Assembly (NCBI GenBank): GCA_934729465.1
Contig: CAKVEP010000005.1
Span: 62,001-126,000 of the forward strand
Length of the DNA stretch: 64,000 nucleotides
Direction of reading: 5' to 3'
From: an uncultured Eubacteriales bacterium
GTDB lineage: Bacteria > Bacillota > Clostridia > Oscillospirales > Acutalibacteraceae
Part shown: positions 44,243 through 51,259 of the stretch, in pieces
Position numbering within the stretch: position 1 is the first letter of the stretch
Layout of the letters: each line of letters starts with the position of its first letter
Position numbers and translations under genes: made by a program
Notes under the pieces: model-generated
Told to the model about the DNA's origin: nothing
What the model saw: the letters and a program-made list of their open reading frames with translations, nothing else
The model's database searches: none

Positions 44243-44277
44243 TTGACATATATAAATATATATTGTACAATATATAT
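44243..44277 (+). promoter_or_regulatory. Promoter with a perfect 22-bp palindrome over the -10
   Basis: TTGACA (44243-44248) and TACAAT (44266-44271) are 17 bp apart. A perfect 22-bp palindrome centred on TTGTACAA (44256-44277) covers the -10 element, an operator-like position for a dimeric repressor. It drives the broken peptide gene at 44295. Confidence 0.65.
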
Positions 44278-44294
44278 CATTATAATGAAAATAG

Positions 44295-44537
44295 GTGATA
44301 AAAATATCAGAAAAGATTAATGATAAATCTTTAAACAATGTAGCTGGAGGCAAAATTGAAAGTGAACTGCCAGGTAATACATATACAATCACCCAATGTT
44401 ATAACAGTCCTTGAAAAAACTGTAAATGCTGTCTTTATTTAGAAATTGACTTTCCTGAATCACATAAAAAATGGACGATATGTGAAAATTGTGGAACTGC
44501 AACCGAGTATGAGAACGGCAATGAAAATTCAAATTAA
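44295..44537 (+). pseudogene. Double-glycine leader, Cys-rich peptide gene interrupted by TGA
   Basis: A GTG-started frame of 81 codons. It reads a short leader ISEKINDKSLNNVAGG (bacteriocin-type double-glycine motif at about residues 19-20), then a core, an in-frame TGA at 44412-44414, and continues with a second half carrying KNCKCC and CENCGTA, two zinc-knuckle-like CxxC pairs, to TAA at 44537. A TGG-to-TGA change would explain the stop. The start is also weak: the expected ATG position reads ATA after AGGTGAT. Promoter and terminator are intact. Probably a recently broken peptide gene. Confidence 0.55.
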
Positions 44538-44548
44538 TTATTTAAAAA

Positions 44549-44586
44549 GAGAGTTAAACTGAAACTTTCGATTTAACTCTTTTTTG
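44549..44586 (+). terminator. Terminator of the broken peptide gene
   Basis: AGAGTTAAA / TTTAACTCT 9-bp stem followed by TTTTTT. Confidence 0.85.
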
Positions 44587-44632
44587 CAAATTTACTTTTA
44601 AATTACACACTAAGAAGAAAGAAGATGATTTT

Positions 44633-45091
44633 ATGAAAAAGAAAAATATTACAGTTGGTGTTATAATAAGTATTTTGGTTTTTGTAATTTACGCTGCCGC
44701 AGGTTATTTATTGTGGCTTTATTCTGATAGTGCGTCCTATGATTTCTTACTCCAGCATAGAGGGTTTGAAGTTTCACCTGATAATAAATATGCAGTTATG
44801 CTTAACTCAACAGCATCACCAAAAGATGACCCTTCTTTTGATGATTTAAAATCTTTGATTGGTTCTAGTTATACAGAACAACTTAAGGTTACCGTTGAAG
44901 AACGTGAAACCGATAAACAATTAGCTGTTATTGAAACTTCAACTCAAATGGATGTTTCCAAATCAAGTGAACACGACGATGGAGTCTCGACGAAGTGTAA
45001 TTACAACGTTATTTGGGAAGATAATTCAGTAAAAATTATTTTAAAAGATGAGCATCATCAAGATAAAACTTATGTAATACCATTGCAATAA
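44633..45091 (+). CDS. Membrane-anchored extracytoplasmic protein (DUF5412-like?)
   Basis: 152 residues: a basic start, one membrane helix at about 7-29 (GVIISILVFVIYAAAGYLLWLY) and a beta-rich extracytoplasmic domain with SPDNKYAVMLNS and NYNVIWEDNSVKIIL. The pattern (S-P-x-x-K-Y then I-x-W-x-D-x-x-V) recalls DUF5412 proteins of Firmicutes; the assignment is tentative and the function unknown. Monocistronic with its own terminator. Confidence 0.6.
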   Translation: MKKKNITVGVIISILVFVIYAAAGYLLWLYSDSASYDFLLQHRGFEVSPDNKYAVMLNSTASPKDDPSFDDLKSLIGSSYTEQLKVTVEERETDKQLAVIETSTQMDVSKSSEHDDGVSTKCNYNVIWEDNSVKIILKDEHHQDKTYVIPLQ

Positions 45092-45100
45092 TTTATATTC

Positions 45101-45147
45101 TATGTAACGATTACCCCTACTCTTTAGGAATAATCGTTACATTTTTA
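45101..45147 (+). terminator. Terminator after the membrane-anchored protein gene
   Basis: TGTAACGATTA / TAATCGTTACA 11-bp stem with a long loop and TTTTTATTG tail. Confidence 0.85.
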
Positions 45148-45242
45148 TTGTTTTTCTACATATCTCATTAAACGTAAGCTTTTATCATTAATTAATTTTT
45201 ATAAGCCACTAAACTTTAGTATATAAATCTAAAATCTAAGAA

Positions 45243-46571
45243 TTAAATATCTTTAATCCTTTTTAAAGCCTCATAAACCGAAAGCCTACTCGCATAGTCT
45301 TGTACTAGCATGTCTTTAATAAGAAGCGTAAATTTACGCATTTTTTTGATGTCTTTATTTTTAAGATTTTCCATCTGTAATTCTTTCTTAACTTTTTTTT
45401 GTAGTTTTTCATCCCAGCTTTCAAATATTTCTATACCTTCATATATGCTTTGTATAAAATTACCTATCTTATCTGGATTAAGAGATAATTTATAACTATC
45501 TATTGTATCTCCGTCTCTTAGTTTTATAACCTGATATATATATATAAATTTTATGAGCGTAGCAGTTTGATACAAATCCCAAATTTTTAAAAACGTAGCC
45601 CCTAATGAGTATACATCTCGCTTTGCCACCGCAGACGTATCTAAATTTTTTACATCCGGAGCTTTATATCCCTTAGTGCCAACTCTTTCTCTGTTTTCGC
45701 CTTCAATTTTACTAACCAGTCCCATATCGGCAAGTTGTATTCTATATTTGTGTTTTTTATTTACTTTATCATTTTTTACTCTCAAAAAATTTTCAGGTTT
45801 TACATCATTATGAGAATAACCAAGTTCATGCAGTAAATTTACTGCTTTTAATGCTTGTTTACAACTACGAAGTATGAAAGAAAATGATTTCTCATCTTTG
45901 ATGTCCTTACCCTCGTTTTTAATTAATTTATCTAACCCACACTCCGCTTTCTTTAAAAACATAACGTTTGTTACATTTTCTTGTAAACTTCCAAGATTAA
46001 AATATTTTCTAAACTTTTTTTCAAGGTTGTCATTTCCAGTTTCAGAAAGTCTTACGGCATTTTTTAAATCTTGAACAATCTTTTTTTCTGCTTCAAAAGC
46101 CTCATTATTCATGACAACTTTCATAACTACATCTCCACCGCACCACCAAACAACTCCATATCCGCCTTTGCCTATAAATTTTTTCACGTCATAACCGTTT
46201 TTCCAAAGATATATTCCCGTGTTCTTTCTAAATTGCTTCTTCAATTTTCTCTTTTCGTCATCATTCGGTTTGATTTCTTCAACAAAAGTATCTTTAGCTT
46301 TTTCAGGAGCATATTCTAAAAAATATTCTAAAGGTTTATCCACATTTTTTAAAGCAATTTTACGTTCATTTCCATCACTTGTGCTCGCAGCTATTTGTAA
46401 TGCTTGCTTTATGACTTTTTCTGTTACCCATTCCAAAGAATCATCTTTTGAATATTCTTTTAAATAAATTGAACACTCTTCTGCTCCCCAATCGGATATA
46501 ATCCTTTCAATGTGCGATTTAAACGATTTTGAAGTAAGGTTTGTTGTGTTATCACTTTTATTATTTAACAA
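45243..46571 (-). CDS. Eukaryotic-like serine/threonine protein kinase
   Basis: A 442-residue soluble kinase with an extra 130-residue N-terminal region of unknown fold. Kinase motifs: glycine loop GKGGYGVVWW (about 136-145), VMKVV lysine (about 152), HRD loop as HNDVKPEN (about 252-259), DFG as DMG (about 280), APE as APD in GTKGYKAPD (about 297-305) and DVYSLG. HRD-to-HND and DFG-to-DMG are tolerated in some Hanks kinases, so activity is plausible. It lacks the PASTA/transmembrane parts of PknB. TTG start after GGGAG; own strong promoter. It resembles effector or stress kinases more than PrkC. Confidence 0.82.
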   Translation of the reverse strand: MLNNKSDNTTNLTSKSFKSHIERIISDWGAEECSIYLKEYSKDDSLEWVTEKVIKQALQIAASTSDGNERKIALKNVDKPLEYFLEYAPEKAKDTFVEEIKPNDDEKRKLKKQFRKNTGIYLWKNGYDVKKFIGKGGYGVVWWCGGDVVMKVVMNNEAFEAEKKIVQDLKNAVRLSETGNDNLEKKFRKYFNLGSLQENVTNVMFLKKAECGLDKLIKNEGKDIKDEKSFSFILRSCKQALKAVNLLHELGYSHNDVKPENFLRVKNDKVNKKHKYRIQLADMGLVSKIEGENRERVGTKGYKAPDVKNLDTSAVAKRDVYSLGATFLKIWDLYQTATLIKFIYIYQVIKLRDGDTIDSYKLSLNPDKIGNFIQSIYEGIEIFESWDEKLQKKVKKELQMENLKNKDIKKMRKFTLLIKDMLVQDYASRLSVYEALKRIKDI

Positions 46572-46604
46572 AATTTCTCCCTTCCTTCTAAGATTATTGA
46601 TATA

Positions 46605-46633
46605 ATTATAACATTTTGACTTGATTTTGTCAA
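46605..46633 (-). promoter_or_regulatory. Promoter of the kinase gene
   Basis: On the minus strand consensus TTGACA (46628-46633) and TATAAT (46605-46610) with a 17-bp spacer, 34 bp upstream of the TTG start. Confidence 0.75.
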
Positions 46634-46690
46634 ATATTAATATGTATTGTCAACAAATAAAGTATTAAAAGCTATTAACATCATAATTTC

Positions 46691-46736
46691 TCAACAAAAA
46701 GCACAACTAAGCGGATTTTACCCCCTTGCTGTGCTT
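46691..46736 (-). terminator. Terminator of the amidase-holin operon
   Basis: AAAGCACA and TGTGCTTT arms with a long GC-containing loop, followed on the minus strand by TTTTGTT, 45 bp after the holin stop. Confidence 0.6.
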
Positions 46737-46780
46737 TACTTTAAAATATAAATATTCGTGGAACACTTAAAATTTTTAGT

Positions 46781-47062
46781 TTAACTAACATACGTTATTT
46801 TTGAAATTAAATCGTATAAATAATTTGACCCTCGTGAAATAAACAAACCAGTTAAAATATTTCCTATGTATGGTATAGATGAATTTAAATTTAAATATTG
46901 TGGTAAATCTAAGTTGTAAACTATTGCCACAAATATACCTAAAATTAAACTTAACATCATCTGCCACGGAGCTGTTCCGCTTACAAAAAATTCATTTATA
47001 TATGTTATAATTCCTTCAATTAGTATTGCCATCATAATAATTTTAGAAACATCCCCCGTCAT
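46781..47062 (-). CDS. Holin-like membrane protein
   Basis: A 93-residue protein with three short hydrophobic segments and the C-terminal GLFISRGSNYLYDLISKI, characteristic of phage holins of the A118/phage_holin_4-like kind found beside endolysins. ATG at 47062 follows GGAGGCG; the longer frame to 47122 overlaps the amidase. It overlaps the amidase stop by 4 bp (ATGA), so amidase and holin are translated together. Confidence 0.75.
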   Translation of the reverse strand: MTGDVSKIIMMAILIEGIITYINEFFVSGTAPWQMMLSLILGIFVAIVYNLDLPQYLNLNSSIPYIGNILTGLFISRGSNYLYDLISKITYVS

Positions 47063-47727
47063 AAATACGCCTCCACTATAAAAGTGTCTGTAAACCCGGC
47101 GCTTTTTGCTTTTTCCAGACAATTTTCCGCATTCGACTTCTGAGAAAACGCTCCTATTTGTACTCTATAAATTTTCCCTGAAGATACACTTGAATTTTCT
47201 TTATAAGTCACTCCAAAATAACTACAAACACCTTTTGCAATTGCTTCACCAATAATCTCAGTATTGTCTATAATCCATGTCGCTCCACTTATCGTGTCGT
47301 GAAATTCCACCTCCACATAAACTGCGACAGCTTTTGTCGAGTTTAGTTCAACAAGCGAACAATTCTCTCTTAAAGCATAATCCGGACCCGGTGAAACCGC
47401 AGATACAGCATCAAGGAGAGATTGTCCGGCTTTTTTGTTTTCTGTATCCATCGAATAAATCATAACTAAAGTACCGCCAAGAGTTTCACCATTAAAAGCA
47501 TTTGTGTGGATTGGAATATGTAAATCTGTATTCCATGCGTTACTCTCCTTAACACTTTGTAAAGTAGATTGTCCCTGAGGCGCTTTCTTAACATCAAATC
47601 CACATCTCTCAAGAGCATTTTTTGCCGCCTGCGCTATTTTGTTACACTCAATCATTTCATTAGTCCCGCCATAAGCATACATATTATTTGATTGCATACT
47701 TGGGCTTAAATATATTTTTTTACTCAT
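47059..47727 (-). CDS. N-acetylmuramoyl-L-alanine amidase with SPOR domain
   Basis: A peptidoglycan-stem amidase (Amidase_3 type) of 222 residues. The fold starts with KIYLSPSMQSNN and GGTNEMIECN (zinc-ligand Glu, about 30), then IPIHTNAF (zinc-ligand His, about 72) and VYVEVEFHDT (catalytic Glu, about 140). A SPOR domain (IYRVQIGAFSQKSNAENCL, opening) occupies the C-terminus and binds denuded glycan. The usual first-ligand GHG is altered to SPS. No signal peptide, so release would need the partner holin. ATG chosen by AAAGGGG. Confidence 0.85.
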   Translation of the reverse strand: MSKKIYLSPSMQSNNMYAYGGTNEMIECNKIAQAAKNALERCGFDVKKAPQGQSTLQSVKESNAWNTDLHIPIHTNAFNGETLGGTLVMIYSMDTENKKAGQSLLDAVSAVSPGPDYALRENCSLVELNSTKAVAVYVEVEFHDTISGATWIIDNTEIIGEAIAKGVCSYFGVTYKENSSVSSGKIYRVQIGAFSQKSNAENCLEKAKSAGFTDTFIVEAYL

Positions 47728-47831
47728 TAAAATTTCCCCTTTCATTATCGTATTAAAAACTTCTATTTTTGCTTTGTTTAATACAAAGTATGTATTAACA
47801 AATATTTTAGTAGTAAATAATATTTTAGTTC

Positions 47832-47860
47832 TTGACAAATCATGTAATTTGTGCTATTTT
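47832..47860 (+). promoter_or_regulatory. Probable promoter of the 47908 gene
   Basis: TTGACA (47832-47837) and a weak TATTTT (47855-47860), 17-bp spacer. A 7-bp inverted repeat, TAATACA / TGTATTA (47779-47797), lies between this and the divergent amidase gene. Confidence 0.45.
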
Positions 47861-47907
47861 TAAATAGTAATTTATAATTTAGATAATTAAAACGGAGGGA
47901 AGTTAAA

Positions 47908-49146
47908 TTGATTAACGAAAGTGTACATGTTGGCATAGGATTTGCAACAGGAAGAAAAAGCTTTAAAAGCGTGTTAGAGGCTTATGTATATCACCTAGAT
48001 GAATCTAAGTTTTTGCAAAAAAATAATGTTAAACTTAGTTTATTTGTGGCGTACGATTTAGAATACTCCTCTACAAAACGTGAGGATTACACAAGCATAC
48101 CCAAATACATATTAGACAAATTTGAACAAGTTCATTTCATAAGTAAGGAAGACATCGCTGAATCAGCAAAATTACTCATCCGAGACAAAATTATAACTGA
48201 AAAAGAAAAAGAATTATGTTTTGGCTATGGCTATGCTGCAAACAGAAATATCATACTTTACAGAGCTCTACAAGAAAACGTTGACTACTTATTATTTATG
48301 GATGATGACGAATATCCTATGGCGGTCACAAAAACGGACAATCACGCCCTATGGAGTGGACAACATGTTATTGAAGACCATATAAAATATCTAAAATTTT
48401 CAGATATTACAAACGGTTATCATTGTGGATACACATGTCCTATACCATACATGGAATTTGATAACGTTTTAAAAGAACAAGATTTTAAAATGTTTATCGA
48501 GGCATTGAGTAACGAAGTACTAAATTGGGACGTAATGAAAGACATGATTCAAGCAGGCGGTATAACTTATGCAGATAAGAATATATTAATCAATAAAAAA
48601 GCCTCCCTCGTTCCTCAAATTAATAACGCTAAATTTATAACCGGCGGTAACTTAGGAATTAATCTCACCAATCCTTCTAAAATACATCCTTTTTATAATC
48701 CAAAAGGAGCAAGAGGCGAAGACACTTTCTTAAGTACTTGTTTAAAAGATTCAACTGTAAAAAGTATTCCAACTTACACATTCCATGACGGATTTTCAAT
48801 TTACGGTTCCATACTAAAAGGGAGTTTGCCTATCAATCTTAAAAAAATAAATTCCGCAGATTCAAAGTCTATCATAGACAGGTTCTACAAAACCTGTGTT
48901 GGCTGGATTAGGTACAAGCCTTTATACACCTACATTACAAGAAAAGATAAATACAATGAAATTACACAACAAGTAAAAACTAATCTTAAAGATTCCGTAC
49001 CAAAAGTGTGTGCGTACTTTAATGACGACAGATTTAAAGATGTTGAAATTGAATTTCAGAAATTTCACGATAACGTTGAAAAAGATTTTGAGGATTTTCA
49101 AATCACAAAAAATATTTGGGAAAATATTAAAAATTCAATATTTTAA
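47908..49146 (+). CDS. GT-A-fold glycosyltransferase-like protein, orphan
   Basis: A 412-residue soluble protein. YLLFMDDDEYPM (about 127-138) supplies a DxD metal site in a GT-A setting, with AANRNIIL upstream, FITGGNLGINL (about 240) and a later GARGEDTFLS (about 266-275) that looks like the catalytic-base/ED motif of inverting GT2-type enzymes. No signal peptide or membrane helix. It is monocistronic, far from the wall-polymer operon and beside lysis-type genes, so its acceptor is unclear. GGAGGGA site. Confidence 0.68.
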   Translation: MINESVHVGIGFATGRKSFKSVLEAYVYHLDESKFLQKNNVKLSLFVAYDLEYSSTKREDYTSIPKYILDKFEQVHFISKEDIAESAKLLIRDKIITEKEKELCFGYGYAANRNIILYRALQENVDYLLFMDDDEYPMAVTKTDNHALWSGQHVIEDHIKYLKFSDITNGYHCGYTCPIPYMEFDNVLKEQDFKMFIEALSNEVLNWDVMKDMIQAGGITYADKNILINKKASLVPQINNAKFITGGNLGINLTNPSKIHPFYNPKGARGEDTFLSTCLKDSTVKSIPTYTFHDGFSIYGSILKGSLPINLKKINSADSKSIIDRFYKTCVGWIRYKPLYTYITRKDKYNEITQQVKTNLKDSVPKVCAYFNDDRFKDVEIEFQKFHDNVEKDFEDFQITKNIWENIKNSIF

Positions 49147-49150
49147 TAAA

Positions 49151-49181
49151 AAATAACAGACGCATAATTTATGCGTCTTTT
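49151..49181 (+). terminator. Terminator after the GT-A gene
   Basis: AGACGCATAA / TTATGCGTCT near-perfect stem followed by TTTGTT. Confidence 0.85.
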
Positions 49182-49300
49182 GTTAAGCGAATTTTAAAAT
49201 AGAAACTTATCTATGTGACATAAACAGTCAATTTAAGCACTTTATCTTGGTTATTCCAAAAATTAAAACATAAAATATTAAAATTATCCAAACATTATTC

Positions 49301-49345
49301 GTCGACAAATTTAGCTAAATTTCTTTTGGAAATAAATGGTAAAAT
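49301..49345 (+). promoter_or_regulatory. Possible activator-dependent promoter with Spo0A-box-like element
   Basis: Upstream of the first peptide gene the minus strand reads TTTGTCGACGAA (49298-49309 region), close to the 0A box TGTCGAA. A -10-like TAAAAT lies at 49340-49345, with no matching -35 (AAATTT). A missing -35 with an upstream 0A-like box fits a promoter activated by a Spo0A-type DNA-binding domain. This is inference. Confidence 0.35.
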
Positions 49346-49376
49346 ATTGGTAACAAATCAAAAAGGAGGTAATATT

Positions 49377-49517
49377 ATGCTAAAGAAAACATTTGGAATA
49401 GTTGCAGTTGCAGCTTTAATTTTTTGTGGAGTAGCTCAAGCAAATTCAGACAAAAATATGACAGAAACTGACTCTTACGTTTGCTGCGCCCACAACGGTG
49501 ATATGTGGTCTAATTAG
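49377..49517 (+). CDS. Secreted mini-peptide, copy 1
   Basis: A 46-residue precursor. Residues 1-22 are a Sec signal peptide (LKKTFGIVAVAALIFCGVAQA, cleavage after AQA). The mature 24-mer is acidic and carries an adjacent Cys pair followed by Ala-His (YVCCAH), ending GDMWSN. A strong AAGGAGG site precedes the ATG. It is the first of three 174-bp tandem copies upstream of a membrane regulator. Function unknown; a secreted signal or small toxin is possible. No homolog recognised. Confidence 0.75.
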   Translation: MLKKTFGIVAVAALIFCGVAQANSDKNMTETDSYVCCAHNGDMWSN

Positions 49518-49550
49518 TAACAAAATTTATTATTAAAAGGGGTAAATATT

Positions 49551-49691
49551 ATGCTAAAGAAAACATTTGGAATAGTTGCAGTTGCAGCTTTAATTTTTTG
49601 TGGAGTAGCTCAAGCAAATTCAGACAAAAATATGACAGAAACTGACTCTTACGTTTGCTGCGCCCACAACGGTGATATGTGGTCTAATTAG
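49551..49691 (+). CDS. Secreted mini-peptide, copy 2
   Basis: Codon-for-codon identical to copy 1: a 22-residue signal peptide and a mature YVCCAH...GDMWSN peptide. Preceded by AAAAGGGG. Identity at silent sites shows the duplication is very recent or kept identical by gene conversion. Confidence 0.75.
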   Translation: MLKKTFGIVAVAALIFCGVAQANSDKNMTETDSYVCCAHNGDMWSN

Positions 49692-49724
49692 TAACAAAAT
49701 TTATTATTAAAAGGGGTAAATATT

Positions 49725-49865
49725 ATGCTAAAGAAAACATTTGGAATAGTTGCAGTTGCAGCTTTAATTTTTTGTGGAGTAGCTCAAGCAAATTCAGACA
49801 AAAATATGACAGAAACTGACTCTTACGTTTGCTGCGCCCACGATGGAGCAGGTTGGGATAATTAG
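49725..49865 (+). CDS. Secreted mini-peptide, copy 3 (variant C-terminus)
   Basis: Same signal peptide and mature N-terminus as copies 1 and 2, but the tail after CCAH reads DGAGWDN instead of NGDMWSN. Differences are confined to the last 20 or so bases. The Trp and the terminal Asn are kept, so the Cys-Cys-Ala-His and Trp-x-Asn frame may be what matters. A terminator hairpin follows 33 bp after the stop. Confidence 0.75.
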   Translation: MLKKTFGIVAVAALIFCGVAQANSDKNMTETDSYVCCAHDGAGWDN

Positions 49866-49897
49866 TAACAAAATTTATTTTTTATTAAAATAAAAAA

Positions 49898-49936
49898 GAT
49901 ACATAAATCTGAAATTGTCGATTTGTGTATCTTTTT
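49898..49936 (+). terminator. Terminator after the peptide array
   Basis: GATACATAAATC / GATTTGTGTATC 12-bp stem (two G-U) with a TGAAATTGTC loop and a TTTTT tail. It separates the peptide genes from the membrane regulator, which could be reached by read-through or from the TATAAT at 49951-49956. Confidence 0.8.
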
Positions 49937-49995
49937 CTAATTTTTACCTTTATAATGTTATTAACAAAATTTCAAATAAAGGTAGTGGTGGCTTT

Positions 49996-51180
49996 TTGAG
50001 TACTACATTAATAGGAATAATTGGTATAATAAGGTATTTGATAAACGGGTGGTTTGCTTTTTCTATTTTCAACAACTCTAATGATTCTAAATTTACCAAA
50101 ATTTTTCTTCCTTCGCTTACTTATGCAGCTACTTTAGCTATTTTCAAATTTTTTGTGGTTGACAGTCCATTAGTTACAGTTGTTTCTGCTTTAGCCATTT
50201 TTGGTTTATTAGCTTTAAAAAACAAATTAAAAACATGGAAAATTTCGTTAACCTATTCTCTTTTTATTACATGTTTGATGGAATACATTCATTTTATAAT
50301 TTTTGAATTGTGTTCAATCTCTAGGGAAGTTTTAGGAATTGCAGAAGTCACAGCTAATCAACCTGAAAGATTGTTGATAAGTCGAGGAATTATTCTCGTT
50401 TTATACACCTTAGCTCTCTTATTAATTTACAAAGTTTTCAAAACAGAGATAAAATCTGTTTCAAAATTTTCAAACTATACAATTTTTCCTGTATTTCTAA
50501 TTCTTGTTTTGTGTATGGTAATATATCTAAAATATTACATTAAATATACACATTCAAATCAATTTCATAATATTTTATCAATTATATTTGTATTTTTTAT
50601 CGCATCTTTCCTCATATTTATATTTTCATCAAAATTTTTATTAGACATTATTGAAAATTTCGAGAAAAAGAAAATAAATTCAGCCATAGAAGAAGCTAAA
50701 TTGAAAAAAGGAAAAGGATACGCCGGACTTAAATTTACGTCAGAAAAATTAAACTCTGAATTTGAATATTTCCAAAATGAACTGCTTTCAATTCATATGG
50801 ACGTTGAAGATAAAAAATCCAAACAAATATGTTTTTGTGCAGTCTTGCTAAACCACGAAGAAATTCCTGAAAATGTAAATATAAGTCGTGTAATATATCC
50901 TTGTGTTGCAAATATTTTGGATAGATTGCCTAAGAGTATAGATTCAAATATAGGTAATGCTCTACAAAGTCACTGGAACTCATCTGATTTTAAAACGCTC
51001 AAAAAAATAGAAGAAAATTATCACATACCAATTTCAGAAAAGAACGGCGCACCTACTCCGAGAGAATTTTTACTATATTTAGTGAATAAGTATAGAAAAG
51101 ATAACCCGTCATATAATAATACGGATAAAATTAAGTTTTCTTTTTTAAAAAAGATAATTGAAAATATCAAAAAATTTTAA
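49996..51180 (+). CDS. Seven-TM membrane protein with C-terminal Spo0A-like DNA-binding domain
   Basis: 394 residues from a TTG at 49996 (AAAGG and GGTGG upstream); the longer frame to 49915 starts inside the terminator and is rejected. About seven hydrophobic helices fill residues 1-210 (such as TLIGIIGIIRYLINGWFAF, ILVLYTLALLLIYKVF, FPVFLILVLCMVIYL), an AgrC-like sensor layout. A charged linker leads to about residues 250-375, which align with the Spo0A effector domain: ISRVIYPCVANIL matches I-T-K-x-L-Y-P-x-I-A, SIDSNIGNALQ matches R-V-E-R-A-I-R-H-A-I, and GAPTPREFLLYLVNKYR matches K-P-T-N-S-E-F-I-A-x-x-A-D-K-L-R. No kinase or receiver domain. Likely a membrane-bound one-component transcription factor for the adjacent peptides. 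Confidence 0.72.
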   Translation: MSTTLIGIIGIIRYLINGWFAFSIFNNSNDSKFTKIFLPSLTYAATLAIFKFFVVDSPLVTVVSALAIFGLLALKNKLKTWKISLTYSLFITCLMEYIHFIIFELCSISREVLGIAEVTANQPERLLISRGIILVLYTLALLLIYKVFKTEIKSVSKFSNYTIFPVFLILVLCMVIYLKYYIKYTHSNQFHNILSIIFVFFIASFLIFIFSSKFLLDIIENFEKKKINSAIEEAKLKKGKGYAGLKFTSEKLNSEFEYFQNELLSIHMDVEDKKSKQICFCAVLLNHEEIPENVNISRVIYPCVANILDRLPKSIDSNIGNALQSHWNSSDFKTLKKIEENYHIPISEKNGAPTPREFLLYLVNKYRKDNPSYNNTDKIKFSFLKKIIENIKKF

Positions 51181-51186
51181 TTAAAT

Positions 51187-51237
51187 AAAAAACCCACGCA
51201 GAAAAAGATGACTTCTAAACCTGAGTGGGTTTTCTTA
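51187..51237. terminator. Bidirectional terminator between convergent genes
   Basis: AAAACCCAC(GCAG) and (CTGA)GTGGGTTTT arms flank an AT-rich loop between the regulator and the importer ATPase genes; T-runs on both sides. Confidence 0.7.
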
Positions 51238-51259
51238 TACTAATTTTTTATATCTAATT

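Larger units (their letters stand above)
49377..49898 (+). repeat. Three tandem 174-bp repeats, each carrying a peptide gene
   Basis: The start codons are at 49377, 49551 and 49725, exactly 174 bp apart. Genes 1 and 2 are identical across the coding region and the following spacer (taacaaaatttattattaaaa, 20-nt scale); gene 3 is identical up to the Cys-Cys-Ala-His codons and then differs in the last six or so codons. The ribosome site differs slightly (GGAGG for copy 1, AAGGGG for 2 and 3). This is a recent tandem amplification with one diversified C-terminus. Confidence 0.95.

Noticed and set aside
44412..44414. Selenocysteine at the in-frame TGA
   Set aside because: The sequence right after the TGA is AT-rich with no SECIS-like hairpin, and no sel genes are in view; a Trp-to-stop change is simpler.
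46572..47907. Prophage
   Set aside because: Only an amidase and a holin-like gene are present; no integrase, capsid, portal or tail genes and no attachment-site repeats were seen.
49377..49898. CRISPR-like or satellite array
   Set aside because: The repeat unit is 174 bp, contains a complete gene with ribosome site in each copy, and has no unique spacers; it is a gene triplication.
49915..49995. Longer N-terminus of the membrane regulator (ATG at 49915)
   Set aside because: This start lies inside the terminator hairpin of the peptide array and has no ribosome site; TTG at 49996 has one and begins just before the first membrane helix.
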